NCBI RefSeq assembly: GCF_004745945.1
Contig: NZ_SRLE01000011.1
Coordinates: 1 to 64,000, forward strand
Length of the DNA: 64,000 nt
From: Mangrovimicrobium sediminis
GTDB taxonomy: Bacteria; Pseudomonadota; Gammaproteobacteria; Pseudomonadales; Halieaceae
Reading direction: 5' to 3'
Positions 8,035 through 18,300 of the stretch are shown here, one piece after another. The notes beneath the pieces were generated by a model. That model saw nothing but the letters and a program-made list of their open reading frames with translations. It did not search any database and had not been told where the DNA came from. The translations under genes and the position numbers were made by a program. How positions within the stretch are numbered: the stretch's first letter is position 1; every line of letters begins with the position of its first letter.

Positions 8035-9033
8035 ATGGGTATGAATCGGGGCAGGCAGGGCAAGTGGGATGCCACAGTGTGCGCGCTGGTGCTGGCACTG
8101 ACGCCGCTGTCACCGGGCGTGGCCGGCGAGCAGGCCGGCGGCGCGGACAGGAGCGGCCCCTGGAAGGTGGCGGGGGGATTTTCCTTCGATTGGCCCAGCG
8201 TCGAAATAGACGTGCACCCACTGTCCGACACCCTCTACTTCATGCACGGTTCGGGCGGCAACATGCTGCTGTCCGCCGGCGCGGACGGCCTGCTGCTGGT
8301 GGACAACGAGTTTCCCGAGATTCACGGGAAGATCCTGAATGCTATCGAGGGCGTGCAACCCGGGCCGGTGGAGTTCGTGCTCAACACCCACTTTCACGGC
8401 GACCACACCGGCAGCAACAGCCTGCTCGCACAGGACGGCGCGCTGATTCTCGCCCAGGACAACTCGCGCCAGCGCATGACCCGCGCGCAGACCAACCTGT
8501 TCTTTGGCAGCACCACGCCACCCGCGCCGGCGCAGGCCCTGCCTGTCGTCACCTTTCCCGAGAGCATGAACCTGTACTTCAACGGCGAGCGCATCGAGTT
8601 TTTCTATGTCTCGCCGGCCCACACCGATGGCGACGCGGTCGCCTGGTTCACTGGCAGCAACGTCGTGCACATGGGCGACATCTATATCAACGGCCTCTAC
8701 CCGATCATCGACCTCGCCGGCGGTGGCAGCATCGACGGCTACTTTCCTGCCCTCGACGCGGTGCTGGCGCGCATCGACGACGCGACCCGGGTGGTGCCGG
8801 GTCACGGCCCGGTGGGCGACAAGCGCGCCCTGCAGGCCTACCGCGACATGCTCTGGGACATCCGCAACCGGGTGCAGGCGATGATCGACGCGGGGCGGGA
8901 CATCGATGCCATCCTCGCCGCCAATCCCTCGCGCGACTACGATGAACTGTGGGCGAGTGACCGCGTCGGCCCCGACGACGTGGTGTTGATGATCTACTAC
9001 AGCCTGACGGGCAGCTACGGCCAGCCGGAGTAG
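8035..9033 (+). CDS. Secreted metallo-beta-lactamase-fold hydrolase
   Basis: A 332-residue MBL-fold protein with an N-terminal signal sequence (charged NRGRQGK, hydrophobic core about residues 15-28, cleavage near GVAG). The zinc motif NTHFHGDHTG supplies H119, H121, D123 and H124; further ligand regions are PAHTDGDAV and VVPGHGPVG. I chose ATG 8035 because AAGGGGG lies just upstream; GTG 8029 and ATG 8041 are alternatives. The layout fits periplasmic MBL hydrolases of unknown substrate rather than a proven beta-lactamase. It is divergent from the secreted amidohydrolase and may act on related periplasmic substrates, but that is inference from position. Confidence 0.82.
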   Translation: MGMNRGRQGKWDATVCALVLALTPLSPGVAGEQAGGADRSGPWKVAGGFSFDWPSVEIDVHPLSDTLYFMHGSGGNMLLSAGADGLLLVDNEFPEIHGKILNAIEGVQPGPVEFVLNTHFHGDHTGSNSLLAQDGALILAQDNSRQRMTRAQTNLFFGSTTPPAPAQALPVVTFPESMNLYFNGERIEFFYVSPAHTDGDAVAWFTGSNVVHMGDIYINGLYPIIDLAGGGSIDGYFPALDAVLARIDDATRVVPGHGPVGDKRALQAYRDMLWDIRNRVQAMIDAGRDIDAILAANPSRDYDELWASDRVGPDDVVLMIYYSLTGSYGQPE

Positions 9034-9051
9034 TAAAACAGGCGTTGCATC

Positions 9052-9081
9052 AATACCGGATAAAAGTTGTCGGTTATTTTT
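9052..9081 (+). terminator. Possible terminator after the MBL hydrolase gene
   Basis: AATACCG at 9052-9058 can pair, with one bulge, with CGGTTATT at 9071-9078, followed by a short T run. It lies 18 bases after the hydrolase stop. The stem is weak and the loop long, so the call is tentative. Confidence 0.35.
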
Positions 9082-9189
9082 CCATTGCGACTAAATTATG
9101 CAGGATTGCTCGATATCGGGGGTAATCCGACATAACAATTTCGGTCCCGCGCCCGCACACTATTGACCACCTGAAACCGGGAGCCAGCC

Positions 9190-12100
9190 ATGGGTAAGGA
9201 CCAATCGGTACACCTGCGCGACGTGTCGCTGGACGACAAGTACGCCCTGGATACCACGCATGCCTACATGACCGGCATCGAGGCGCTGGTGCGCCTGCCG
9301 ATGCTGCAGCACCAGCGCGACCGCCAGCGCGGCCAGAACACGGCGGGCTTTATCTCCGGTTACCGCGGTTCACCCCTGGGCGGTGTCGACCAGGCCCTGT
9401 GGAGCGCGCGCGCCTGGCTGGACCAGCACAATATTGTGTTCAAGCCCGGCGTCAACGAAGACCTCGCCGCCACCGCCGTGTGGGGCAGTCAGCAGACCAA
9501 TTTGTTCGCCGGCGCCAAGTACGACGGCGTGTTCTCCATGTGGTACGGCAAGGGCCCGGGCGTCGACCGTTCCATGGACGTGATCAAGCACGCCAACGCC
9601 TTCGGCACCAGCAAGTTCGGCGGCGTGCTGGCGGTGGCCGGCGACGACCACGCCTGCAAGTCCTCCACCCTGCCGCACCAGTCCGAGCACATGTTCATCG
9701 GCGCCTCTGTGCCGGTGCTGGCGCCGGCCAACGTGCAGGAAGTGCTGGACCTCGGCGTGTACGGCTGGGAGCTGTCGCGCTACAGCGGCTGCTGGGTGGC
9801 ACTCAAGGCGATCACCGAGAATATGGATTCGGCGATCTCCGCCGACATCGACCCCGGCCGCATCCAGATCCACATCCCCGAGGAATTCCAGCTGCCGCCG
9901 GACGGCGTGCACGCGCGCTGGCCGGACAAGCCGCTGGAGCAGGAACTGCGGCTGAACAAGTACAAGATCTACGCGGCGCGCGAGTTCGCCCGGGTCAACG
10001 GCATCAACCGCATCGTCATCGACAGCCCCAACCCGCGCTTCGGCATCATCACCTCCGGCAAGGCATACCTCGACGTGCTGCAGGCGCTGGACGACATGGG
10101 TATCGACCAGGCTGCGGCCGCGGAAATCGGCCTGCGCGTGTACAAGGTGGGCATGCCGTGGCCGCTGGAGCCGCGCACCACCCACGACTTCGCGGAAGGG
10201 CTGGAAGAGATCCTAGTGGTCGAGGAAAAGCGCTCGATCATCGAGGACCAGCTCACCGGCCAGCTGTACAACTCCCCGGTCGGCTCGCGCCCGCGTGTGT
10301 TCGGCGAGTTCGACGAGAACGGCCGCGACCTGCTGCCCAACCTTGGAGAGTTGACCCCGGCGATGGTGGCGCTGGCCATCCACAGCCGCATCAAGCGCTT
10401 CTTCCATTCCGAGTTGATGGAGCAGCGCATCGCCTGGATCAACGAGAAGGAAGCATCGCTGGCGAAGCCGCGCGAGATTATCGAGCGCGTGCCGCACTTC
10501 TGTTCCGGCTGTCCGCACAACACCTCGACCAAGGTGCCCGAGGGCAGCCGCGCCGGCGGCGGCATCGGCTGCCACTACATGGCCACCTGGATGCCGGATC
10601 GCGAGACGCACACGTTCACGCAGATGGGCGGCGAGGGCGCGACCTGGATCGGCCAGGCCCCGTTCACTGACACCCCGCACATGTTCCAGAACCTCGGCGA
10701 CGGCACCTACTTCCACAGCGGGCTGCTGGCGATTCGCGCCGCGGTGTCCGCGGGGGTGAACATTACCTACAAGATTCTCTACAACGACGCCGTCGCCATG
10801 ACCGGCGGCCAGCCGATCGACGGCACGCTCTCAGTGGGTGACGTGGTGCGCCAGGTGAGCGCCGAGGGCGTGCACCGCATCGCCCTGGTCAGCGACGCCC
10901 CGGATGCCTGGCGCGGCGATTTCGCCGGTATCCCGGGTTACTCGCTGCACCACCGCAGCGAGATGGACGCGCTGCAGAAGGAGTTGCGCGAGTACAAGGG
11001 CACCTCGGTAATCGTCTATGTGCAGACCTGCGCCGCGGAGAAACGCCGTCGGCGCAAGAAGGGCGCGATGGCTGACCCGGCCAAGCGCCTGTTCATCAAC
11101 GACGCGGTGTGCGAGGGCTGTGGCGACTGCAGCATCAAGTCCAACTGTCTCTCGGTGCTGCCGCTGGAGACCGAACTGGGCCGCAAGCGGGTGATCGACC
11201 AGAGCTCCTGCAACAAGGACTACAGCTGCGCCAACGGTTTCTGCCCGAGCTTCGTCACCGTGCTCGGCGGCGAACTGCGCAAGCCCGCCGGCGCCGGTGA
11301 TACTTCCGACATGTTCGACCCGCTGCCGCAGCCGGAACTACCCGGCCTGGACCGCCCCTGGAACACGGTGGTCACCGGTGTCGGCGGTACTGGCGTGCTG
11401 ACCATCGCCGCGCTGGTGGCGATGGCCGCGCACATCGAGGGCAAGGGCTGCGCGACCATGAACCAGACCGGCCTGGCGCAGAAGTTCGGCGCCGTGGTCA
11501 GCCACGTGCGCGTGAGCCAGCACCAGGACGACATCAAGGCGGTGCGTATTCCCGCCGGTGAGGCGGACCTGCTGCTGGGCTGCGACCTGGTGGTGACCTC
11601 CGCCTACGAGGCGATGGGCAAGGTCTCCCACGGTCGCACCCACGCGGTGGTCAACGAGGCGGAAGTGCCGACCTCGTCGTTCATCCTCAACCCCGACGCG
11701 AAATTCCCCGGCGCCTCCATGCGCGCCAAGATCAGCGACGAGGTGGGCGAGGCGGCCACGCACTTTATCGACGCCACGCGCATCGCCACCCAGTTGATGG
11801 GCGACTCCATCGCCGCCAACCTGTTCCTGCTCGGCTTCGCCTGGCAGCGCGGCACGGTGCCGGTGAGCGCCGAGGCGCTGGACAAGGCGATCGAGCTCAA
11901 CGGCGTCGCCGTGGCCTTCAACAAGCGCGCGTTCCTGTGGGGCCGCCGCTGTGCGCACCAGCCGGAGAAAGTGCTGGCGCTGGTGGAAGAGCTTGCACCC
12001 TCGCCCAAGCCACGCCTGCAGGACCTGGACGCGGTACTCGCCGACCGCGTACAGCGCCTGACCGACTACCAGGACGCCGCCTACGCCCAGCGCTACAGCG

Positions 12101-12690
12101 GTGTCATCGCGCGCGTGCGCGCCGCGGACCCGCGTGCAGCCGAGGCGGACTCGATCAGCCTCGCCGCCGCGCGCAACCTGTTCAAGCTGATGGCCTACAA
12201 GGACGAGTACGAAGTGGCGCGCCTGTACAGCGATCCGGCCTTCCTCAAGAAGCTGCACAAGCAGTTCGCCGGCGACGTGGAGCTGCGCTTCAACCTGGCG
12301 CCGCCGCTGCTGAGCAAGCGCGACCCCGCCAGCGGCCAGTTGATCAAGCGCGAATTCGGGCCGTGGATGCTCGGCGCCTTCGGCTGGCTGGCGAAGTTCA
12401 AGCGCCTGCGCGGTACGCGCCTGGATATCTTCGGTTACACGGAAGAGCGCCGCCAGGAGCGCCGCGACATCGAGGACTATGTCGCGCTGCTGGATACGAT
12501 CGTGCAGGAGCTGAATGCGGACAACTACGCGCCGGCACGGGAGCTGGCCGGACTGGCGGCACAGCTGCGCGGCTTCGGCCACGTCAAGGATCGCAACCGC
12601 GAACAGCTCGCGGTGCGCCGCGACCGACTGCTGGCGCAATTGCGCGGCGAGATGGCGGCGAGTGCGGTAACTATCGTTGACGCCGCCTGA
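9190..12690 (+). CDS. Fused indolepyruvate:ferredoxin oxidoreductase-family protein
   Basis: A 1166-residue single-chain 2-oxoacid oxidoreductase. The N-terminal half matches the IorA-type pyrimidine-binding and TPP-binding domains, with the TPP signature GDGTYFHSG near residue 504 and YNDAVAMTGG after it. A cysteine-rich Fe-S region follows (VCEGCGDCSIKSNC near 641 and CNKDYSCANGFC near 675). Then comes an IorB-like gamma domain starting at GVGGTGVLTIAA near 730, and a C-terminal region of the DUF6537 type. Such enzymes oxidatively decarboxylate aryl- or branched-chain 2-oxoacids to acyl-CoA with ferredoxin as acceptor. An ATG with GGGAG upstream sets the start. The next gene is a leucine-dehydrogenase-type enzyme that could supply 2-oxoacid substrates. 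Confidence 0.92.
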   Translation: MGKDQSVHLRDVSLDDKYALDTTHAYMTGIEALVRLPMLQHQRDRQRGQNTAGFISGYRGSPLGGVDQALWSARAWLDQHNIVFKPGVNEDLAATAVWGSQQTNLFAGAKYDGVFSMWYGKGPGVDRSMDVIKHANAFGTSKFGGVLAVAGDDHACKSSTLPHQSEHMFIGASVPVLAPANVQEVLDLGVYGWELSRYSGCWVALKAITENMDSAISADIDPGRIQIHIPEEFQLPPDGVHARWPDKPLEQELRLNKYKIYAAREFARVNGINRIVIDSPNPRFGIITSGKAYLDVLQALDDMGIDQAAAAEIGLRVYKVGMPWPLEPRTTHDFAEGLEEILVVEEKRSIIEDQLTGQLYNSPVGSRPRVFGEFDENGRDLLPNLGELTPAMVALAIHSRIKRFFHSELMEQRIAWINEKEASLAKPREIIERVPHFCSGCPHNTSTKVPEGSRAGGGIGCHYMATWMPDRETHTFTQMGGEGATWIGQAPFTDTPHMFQNLGDGTYFHSGLLAIRAAVSAGVNITYKILYNDAVAMTGGQPIDGTLSVGDVVRQVSAEGVHRIALVSDAPDAWRGDFAGIPGYSLHHRSEMDALQKELREYKGTSVIVYVQTCAAEKRRRRKKGAMADPAKRLFINDAVCEGCGDCSIKSNCLSVLPLETELGRKRVIDQSSCNKDYSCANGFCPSFVTVLGGELRKPAGAGDTSDMFDPLPQPELPGLDRPWNTVVTGVGGTGVLTIAALVAMAAHIEGKGCATMNQTGLAQKFGAVVSHVRVSQHQDDIKAVRIPAGEADLLLGCDLVVTSAYEAMGKVSHGRTHAVVNEAEVPTSSFILNPDAKFPGASMRAKISDEVGEAATHFIDATRIATQLMGDSIAANLFLLGFAWQRGTVPVSAEALDKAIELNGVAVAFNKRAFLWGRRCAHQPEKVLALVEELAPSPKPRLQDLDAVLADRVQRLTDYQDAAYAQRYSGVIARVRAADPRAAEADSISLAAARNLFKLMAYKDEYEVARLYSDPAFLKKLHKQFAGDVELRFNLAPPLLSKRDPASGQLIKREFGPWMLGAFGWLAKFKRLRGTRLDIFGYTEERRQERRDIEDYVALLDTIVQELNADNYAPARELAGLAAQLRGFGHVKDRNREQLAVRRDRLLAQLRGEMAASAVTIVDAA

Positions 12691-12724
12691 GCGTCAATCA
12701 CAGGGAATCCATCGAGGATCTACG

Positions 12725-13795
12725 ATGAGCGTGTTTTCGGCACCGGCCTACGACCGGCACGAACTGGTTTCGTTTTCCAATGACAACGGCAGTGGCCTGC
12801 GCGCCATTATCGCCGTGCACGACAGTACCCTGGGCCCCGGTGTGGGCGGCTGTCGCATGTTCCCCTACGCCAGCGAGGACGCGGCCCTGCACGACGTGCT
12901 GCGCCTGTCCCGCGGCATGACCTACAAGTCGGCGATGGCCGGCCTGCCCCTGGGCGGTGGCAAGTCGGTGATCATCGGCGACCCGCGCAGCGACAAGTCG
13001 CGCGACCTGCTGCTGGCCATGGGCGAGTTCATCGACGCCCAGGGCGGGCGCTATGTCGCGGCGGAAGACTCCGGCACTGGCGTCGCCGATATGCGCGTGA
13101 TGGCCGAGCGCACCCGCTGGGTCAGCGGCCTGGAAGACAACCGCTACGGTGGTGACCCTTCGCCGAGCACCGCCTGGGGCGTATTCCTGGCCATGCGTAC
13201 CGCGGTGCACTACCGCTTCGGCGAAGCGGACCTGAAGGGCCGCAGCGTCGCGCTGCAGGGCCTGGGTCACGTCGGCTACTACCTGGCGAAGTACCTGCGC
13301 GAGGCCGGCGCCGAGGTGTATGGCGCCGACGTCAACGTCGACAACCTGCGCCGCGCGGTTGAGGAACTCGGTGTGATCGCGGTCGACCCGGCGAAAGTAT
13401 TGGAGCTGGCGGTCGACGTGGTGGCCCCCTGCGCGATGGGCGCGGTTCTCGACGAGCGCAGCATCGACGCGCTGCAGGCGGGCATCGTTTGCGGTGCCGC
13501 CAACAACCAGCTGGCCAGCGCGGTGGACGCGGCGCACCTGCGCGACCGCGGTATTCTCTACTGCCCGGATTTTCTGGTGAACGCCGGCGGCATTATCGAC
13601 GTGCACCACCAGCGCCTGGGTTCACCGGCCGAGGAGCGCAGCCAGCATATTGCGCGTATCGAGGACAACCTCGAGCGCGTTCTGCAGCGCGCCCGCACGC
13701 ACGGGCTGTCCACGCACGATGTGGCCGAGGCCATGGTCGAGGAATACCTGGAGGAGGTGCGCCGTGCCAATCTGGTCCTGGCGGCGGCGGGCTAG
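12725..13795 (+). CDS. Leucine dehydrogenase-type amino acid dehydrogenase (Glu/Leu/Phe/Val family)
   Basis: A 356-residue NAD-dependent amino acid dehydrogenase. The glycine-rich LGPGVGGCRMFPY segment, K68 in GMTYKSAMAGLPLGGGK and the catalytic K80 of that motif are present, and the dinucleotide-binding motif GLGHVGYYLAKYL lies near residue 180. Size and motifs fit leucine/valine dehydrogenases, which convert branched-chain amino acids to 2-oxoacids plus ammonia. The ATG at 12725 lies 34 bases after the oxidoreductase gene; an upstream in-frame ATG overlaps that gene and is less likely. With the preceding fused oxidoreductase it forms a plausible route from branched-chain amino acids to acyl-CoA. 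Its TAG stop shares the palindrome CTAG with the stop of the convergent next gene. Confidence 0.92.
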   Translation: MSVFSAPAYDRHELVSFSNDNGSGLRAIIAVHDSTLGPGVGGCRMFPYASEDAALHDVLRLSRGMTYKSAMAGLPLGGGKSVIIGDPRSDKSRDLLLAMGEFIDAQGGRYVAAEDSGTGVADMRVMAERTRWVSGLEDNRYGGDPSPSTAWGVFLAMRTAVHYRFGEADLKGRSVALQGLGHVGYYLAKYLREAGAEVYGADVNVDNLRRAVEELGVIAVDPAKVLELAVDVVAPCAMGAVLDERSIDALQAGIVCGAANNQLASAVDAAHLRDRGILYCPDFLVNAGGIIDVHHQRLGSPAEERSQHIARIEDNLERVLQRARTHGLSTHDVAEAMVEEYLEEVRRANLVLAAAG

Positions 13796-14571
13796 CCTGC
13801 GCTCTTCTGGCTGGCCGCCGCGTACTCCCCTGGCGCCAGCCGGAGGTAGCGGCGCAGGGCGTATACACAGCCATAGAAGGGGCCCGTGTCGAGCAGTGCG
13901 ACGCTCGCCTTGAACAGGTAGTTCGAGGCGACCAGCGCGGCCATCGTGGCCAGCGCCATCTCCCCGCGCAGGAAGGCGGCGCCGAAGGTGACGGTGATCA
14001 CCGTCAGCGAATCCACCATCTGGCTGATCAGCGTGCTGAAGTTGTTGCGGATCCACAGGTGCTTGCCTTTCGTGACCCGCTTCCAGAAGTGAAACAGCTG
14101 CACGTCGCAATACTGGGCCGCGACGTACGCCAGCATGGAGGCGAAGACCGCGCCGGAGGTAGTGGCGTAGATCAGCTGGTACAGGCCCACACTGTTCTCA
14201 ACCATTTCCCCATTGGGCATGTGCACCGGCGCCGCCAACTGCAGGATCTGCCAGGGAGGCATGCTTTCCGAGGGTACTGAGGGCAGGCTGTTGCCGAGCA
14301 GCAGCACGCCGAGGATAAGGAAGTTCAGGCCCAGCCCCACCGTGACCAGGAAGTTGGCCCTGGCGCGACCGTAGAGTTCGCAGATCAGGTCGGTGCACAA
14401 AAAGGTGAGCGGGTAGGGCAGGGTGCCCACCGCCAGCGCCATCGGTCCGAGTTGCACGAAGCGCGTGATGCCGATGACGTTGAGCAGGGTCATGGCGCAC
14501 AGGAAGGTGCCGGCGAGCACCAGGAAGACGCGCTCGCGGCGCTCCTGCAGGGCCGGCTCCACCGCGTTCAA
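13792..14571 (-). CDS. yhhQ: Queuosine precursor transporter, YhhQ (VUT) family
   Basis: A 259-residue inner-membrane protein with six or so hydrophobic segments. Family features include PYPLTFLCTDLICELYGRA near residue 53 and RNNFSTLISQMVDSLTV near 176, typical of YhhQ-family importers of queuine/preQ precursors. The start is a TTG at 14571 with GGGAGG six bases upstream, just after the stop of the SDR gene. It ends in a stop-codon overlap with the convergent amino acid dehydrogenase. A pterin-synthase-like gene of the QueD superfamily lies about 6 kb away, though it may not be a true QueD. Family assignment is firm; transport of a queuosine precursor is known for characterised relatives. 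Confidence 0.85.
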   Translation of the reverse strand: MNAVEPALQERRERVFLVLAGTFLCAMTLLNVIGITRFVQLGPMALAVGTLPYPLTFLCTDLICELYGRARANFLVTVGLGLNFLILGVLLLGNSLPSVPSESMPPWQILQLAAPVHMPNGEMVENSVGLYQLIYATTSGAVFASMLAYVAAQYCDVQLFHFWKRVTKGKHLWIRNNFSTLISQMVDSLTVITVTFGAAFLRGEMALATMAALVASNYLFKASVALLDTGPFYGCVYALRRYLRLAPGEYAAASQKSAG

Positions 14572-14572
14572 C

Positions 14573-15274
14573 TCAGGCCTCCCGCTGGCCGAGGTTGGCG
14601 TGCAGCACGGCGCCGTTGATCACCGGGTGCAGGTGCGCCCAGTGGATCAGCTCGGCGATCTCGCGCGGTTCGATCAGGCGGTTGAAGCTGTTCATGCCGG
14701 CGATCGCGGCCTCTACCGCCGGGTCGGTGCCGATGTGGGTGCGCAGCATCTCGGTGTCGGTGAAGCCCGGGCAGACCAGGGCGGTGTGAATGCCGCTGCC
14801 CATCAGGTCCTGGCAGGTGGCGCGCATCATGCCGGCCTGGGCGTGCTTGCTGATCACATAGGTAAAGGAACCCGGCACCGCCTTCTCCGAGAGGGTGGAA
14901 CCCACGTAGAGCACGCTGGAACCCGCGCCCATCAGCGGCAGCAGGCCCTGGTTGAGCGAGTTGATCGCCACGATATTGGTTTCCAGCACCGCGCGCAGGT
15001 CATCGCTCGCGCAGGCGTTGGCGGCGTCCTTGCGCATCTGGCTGGCGTTATGCACCAGGGCGACCCGCGGCGCACCGGCCAGGGCGGGAGCCAGGGTCGC
15101 GACACAGTCTGCCACCGACGCCGGCGAGGCGAGGTCGCAGTGCAGGTTTTCCACGGCCGCCAGGGGACAGGCGCGACGCGAGAGATTGAAAACGCGGTAG
15201 CCGCTGTCGACAAACAGCGCAGCGGTCTCGGCGCCGATGCCCACGCTGGCACCGGTGATAATGGCGATGGTCAT
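14573..15274 (-). CDS. Short-chain dehydrogenase/reductase
   Basis: A 233-residue Rossmann-fold oxidoreductase of the classical SDR type. The cofactor motif TGASVGIG begins at residue 7, HNAS corresponds to the NNAG motif near 75, and the catalytic residues are S126, Y139 and K143 (SFTYVISKHAQ). The length is slightly short for the family. ATG 15274 is preceded by GGGGAG. The stop lies two bases from the TTG start of the YhhQ-type transporter, so the two are probably co-transcribed. Substrate and pathway cannot be inferred; retention of the full triad says it is active, unlike the degenerate SDR-like gene at 53227. Confidence 0.85.
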   Translation of the reverse strand: MTIAIITGASVGIGAETAALFVDSGYRVFNLSRRACPLAAVENLHCDLASPASVADCVATLAPALAGAPRVALVHNASQMRKDAANACASDDLRAVLETNIVAINSLNQGLLPLMGAGSSVLYVGSTLSEKAVPGSFTYVISKHAQAGMMRATCQDLMGSGIHTALVCPGFTDTEMLRTHIGTDPAVEAAIAGMNSFNRLIEPREIAELIHWAHLHPVINGAVLHANLGQREA

Positions 15275-15352
15275 GATCTGTAACTCCCCGGAAGCGCACC
15301 AGCCTCACCGATTTGCCGCGGTGCGTCAAGCTTGCGGCGGGCGGCGCTGTGC

Positions 15353-18300
15353 TCAGGTTACGGTGCTTTGCTGCAGGTCGCGCAGTTGTTCGCACAGCGC
15401 GGCGAAGCGCGGCAGGGTATTGTCCAGGCCGGCAATATCGAAGACCTCGACCAGTTCGTGCAACTCGCGCGCGTAGTCGCGCACCGGCGCAAAGTCTTCG
15501 TGGCGCTGCGCGAGTGCATGGAGCCTGTCGGTGAAGGCTTCAATCTTGCGCAGGTTGTTGCTGGCCATCGCCTGCTGCCAGGCCGGCTGCAAATTCTCCA
15601 GCTCCTCGACGATTGCCGGCAGGTGTTCAAGCTCGCGGTCGCTGAGGGCGATCGGCGCGTCCTCGGACGCGTCGACAATTTCGCTGTGCGGCAGGTAGGC
15701 CGCCAGCGCGCGCAGCAGTTCGCGGCGACGCACCGGCTTGCGCACGTAGTCGTCGAAGTTGCGCGCGCGAATTCTCTCCAGTTCCTCTTTCATCACCGAG
15801 GCGGTGAGGGCGATGATGGGCACATCGCTCAACTGCTTGATCGCCGCCGCGGCCTCGTAGCCGTCCATGCCTGGCATGCGCAGGTCCATCAGCACGAGAT
15901 CGATGTGTTCGTTTGCGCACAGTGTCACCGCAGCGCGGCCGTCGCCCGCCTCGAGGATGCTGATCCCGGTGTCGGCGAAAATCTCGCGCACCAGCAGGCG
16001 GTTGTTGCTGATATCGTCCACCACCAGCACCACCGCGGGCTCGAAGCGGATGTCGGGTTCGCCCGGCCCATCGGCGCGCTCCGCCCCCTGGGCCAGCGTG
16101 GCGACGTCGACGCCCTGCAGGCGGACGGAGAAGGTGGCGCCTTTACCCGGCTCGCTGTGCACGTCCAGGGTGCCGCCCATCATGCTCACCAGCTTGCTGG
16201 AGATCGACAGGCCGAGACCGGTGCCGCCGTGGTGGGTCAGTTCCTGGCCGGCGGCCTGCTGGAACGACTCGAAGATGACCGCCTGGTCGGTGTCGGCGAT
16301 GCCGATACCGCTGTCCTCCACCTCGATACACAGGTCGAGCTTGCTGCCGATCGCATCGCAGTTCTCGCTCAACGCACGCAGGCGCACGTGGCCGCTGTCG
16401 GTGAACTTGATGGCGTTGCCGAGCAGGTTGACCAGTACCTGGCGCAACCGCGTGACATCCAGCAACAGGCTCTCGGGAATTGCCGGGTCGATCTCCAGCA
16501 GCAGTTCCAGGCCCTTGTTGCTTGCGCTCAGGGCGAAAATCTGGCGCAACTCCTCGAACAAGACATGCGGGTTGGTGGCGCTGGTATTGAGCTGCATGGC
16601 GCCAGCCTCGATCTTGGACAGGTCGAGAATATCGTTGATTAGCAACAGCAGGTCCTGGCTGGCGGACTGGATGGTTTTCAACCAGGACTTCTGCTTGCGG
16701 TCCGTCACCTGCTCCTCGAGCAGTTCGGTAAAGCCGAGGATGGCATTCATCGGCGTGCGGATCTCGTGGCTCATGTTGGCGAGGAACTGCGACTTGCTGC
16801 GGTTGGCGACCTCGGCGCGGTCGCGGGCCTCTTTCAGTTCCTCCTCCATGGCCAGGCGGTCGGTCATGTCGACGGCGATGCACAGCAGCGCCGGCCGCTT
16901 GTTGAAGCGCACCGGCATGATGGAAATCATCATCGAGCGGATGCCGCCGTCCAGGCGCTGGAAACGCGTGATGCGCTGCTTGACCGCGCCTTTCTCGGCA
17001 ATCTCCTGCAGGACGTCCTGGCGATCGCGCTCCTCGACGAAGAAATCGCGCATGTTGTAATTCGGGATATCCTCTTCCGCTATCCCGTAGTCGGACAACA
17101 CCTGCGGGTTGGCGACCAGCACGTCGCCGCGCTGGTTGACCACCAGGACCTGCAGCGGGATGTTGTCGATCAGGGCCCTGGACTGCGCCTCTGCTTCTTT
17201 GCGCAGCGCCACCTCGCGGGCGAGGGTGCGGTTCCAGTACAGGATCAGGCCGGCCAGCACCAGGAACACTGCCGCCGCCCAGGCCACCGGGCGGTAGTCG
17301 AGCTTGGGCGTGAACTTGTAGTGGCCCCAGTCGTCGAGGATGCGCTGCTTTTCCGTCGCGGAGATATCGGCGATGGCGCGGTTGAACATCGAGACCAGCG
17401 GCCGGAACTCCTGGCGGATGCCAAAGGCGAGCTGGGTGTCGAACTCGGTACGGCCGGCGATGCGGATATTCTGGATGCCCAGGTTGGAGATGTGGTAGCT
17501 GGCCTGGGCCAGGGTGGCGACCAGCGCGTCGATCTCGCCTGTGGACACCGCGGTCAGTCCCGCCTGGATGCTGGGAACCTCGAGGAACGGGATGTCCGGG
17601 TAGGCGCGCTGGATGGTGTCCACATACCCGTATTCGGCGATCATGGCGATGCGCCGGTCGCTGATTGCGGCGAGGTTCTCCACGTAGTTTTCGCCATCGC
17701 GCATGACCATCACGATCGGGCTGGTCAGGTAGGTCTGGGTGAACAGCAGTTGCGAACGCAGGGTGGAGTCGCTGGTTTCCGAGAGCACGTCGATCTCACC
17801 GCGCCGCACCAGGTCGACTGATTCGGACCAGGTGTCGGTCTGGATACGCTCGAAGCGAACGCCCAGCTTGCGCTCGATGAGCTTGAGGTATTCGGCGACG
17901 ATGCCGACGTAGCCGCCGTTCTCGTCGAAGGCCTCGTAGGGCAGCCAGTTGGGGTCGCCGGTGAAGCGGATATACGGGTGCTCCTCCAGCCAGGCCTTCT
18001 CCCGTGCGGTGAGGGTCATGGTCTCGTGGCTGTCCTGGCTCGCCTTGCCGGTCAGCCAGCGCCGGTAGATGGCCTGGCGCTCGTCGATGGTGATCGCCTC
18101 CAGCCCCTTCTGCACGATGGCGCCGAGCAGCGGCTTGTCGCGCGGCGTGGCGAAGTGCAGGGTCTTGGTGTCCGCGCGCCGGCTGGAGTGGAACGGGCGG
18201 ATGCTCTGTATGCCGTCGCGGGTCAGCCAGTAGTCGATGGCGGCGAAGGTGTCGTAGAGCACTTCGGCGCGTCCCTCCACCACTGCGTCGATGGCGTCGC

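Noticed and set aside
11338-12639. 433-codon reverse open frame inside the fused oxidoreductase gene
   Set aside because: High-GC shadow of a well-supported forward gene; no family-like features.
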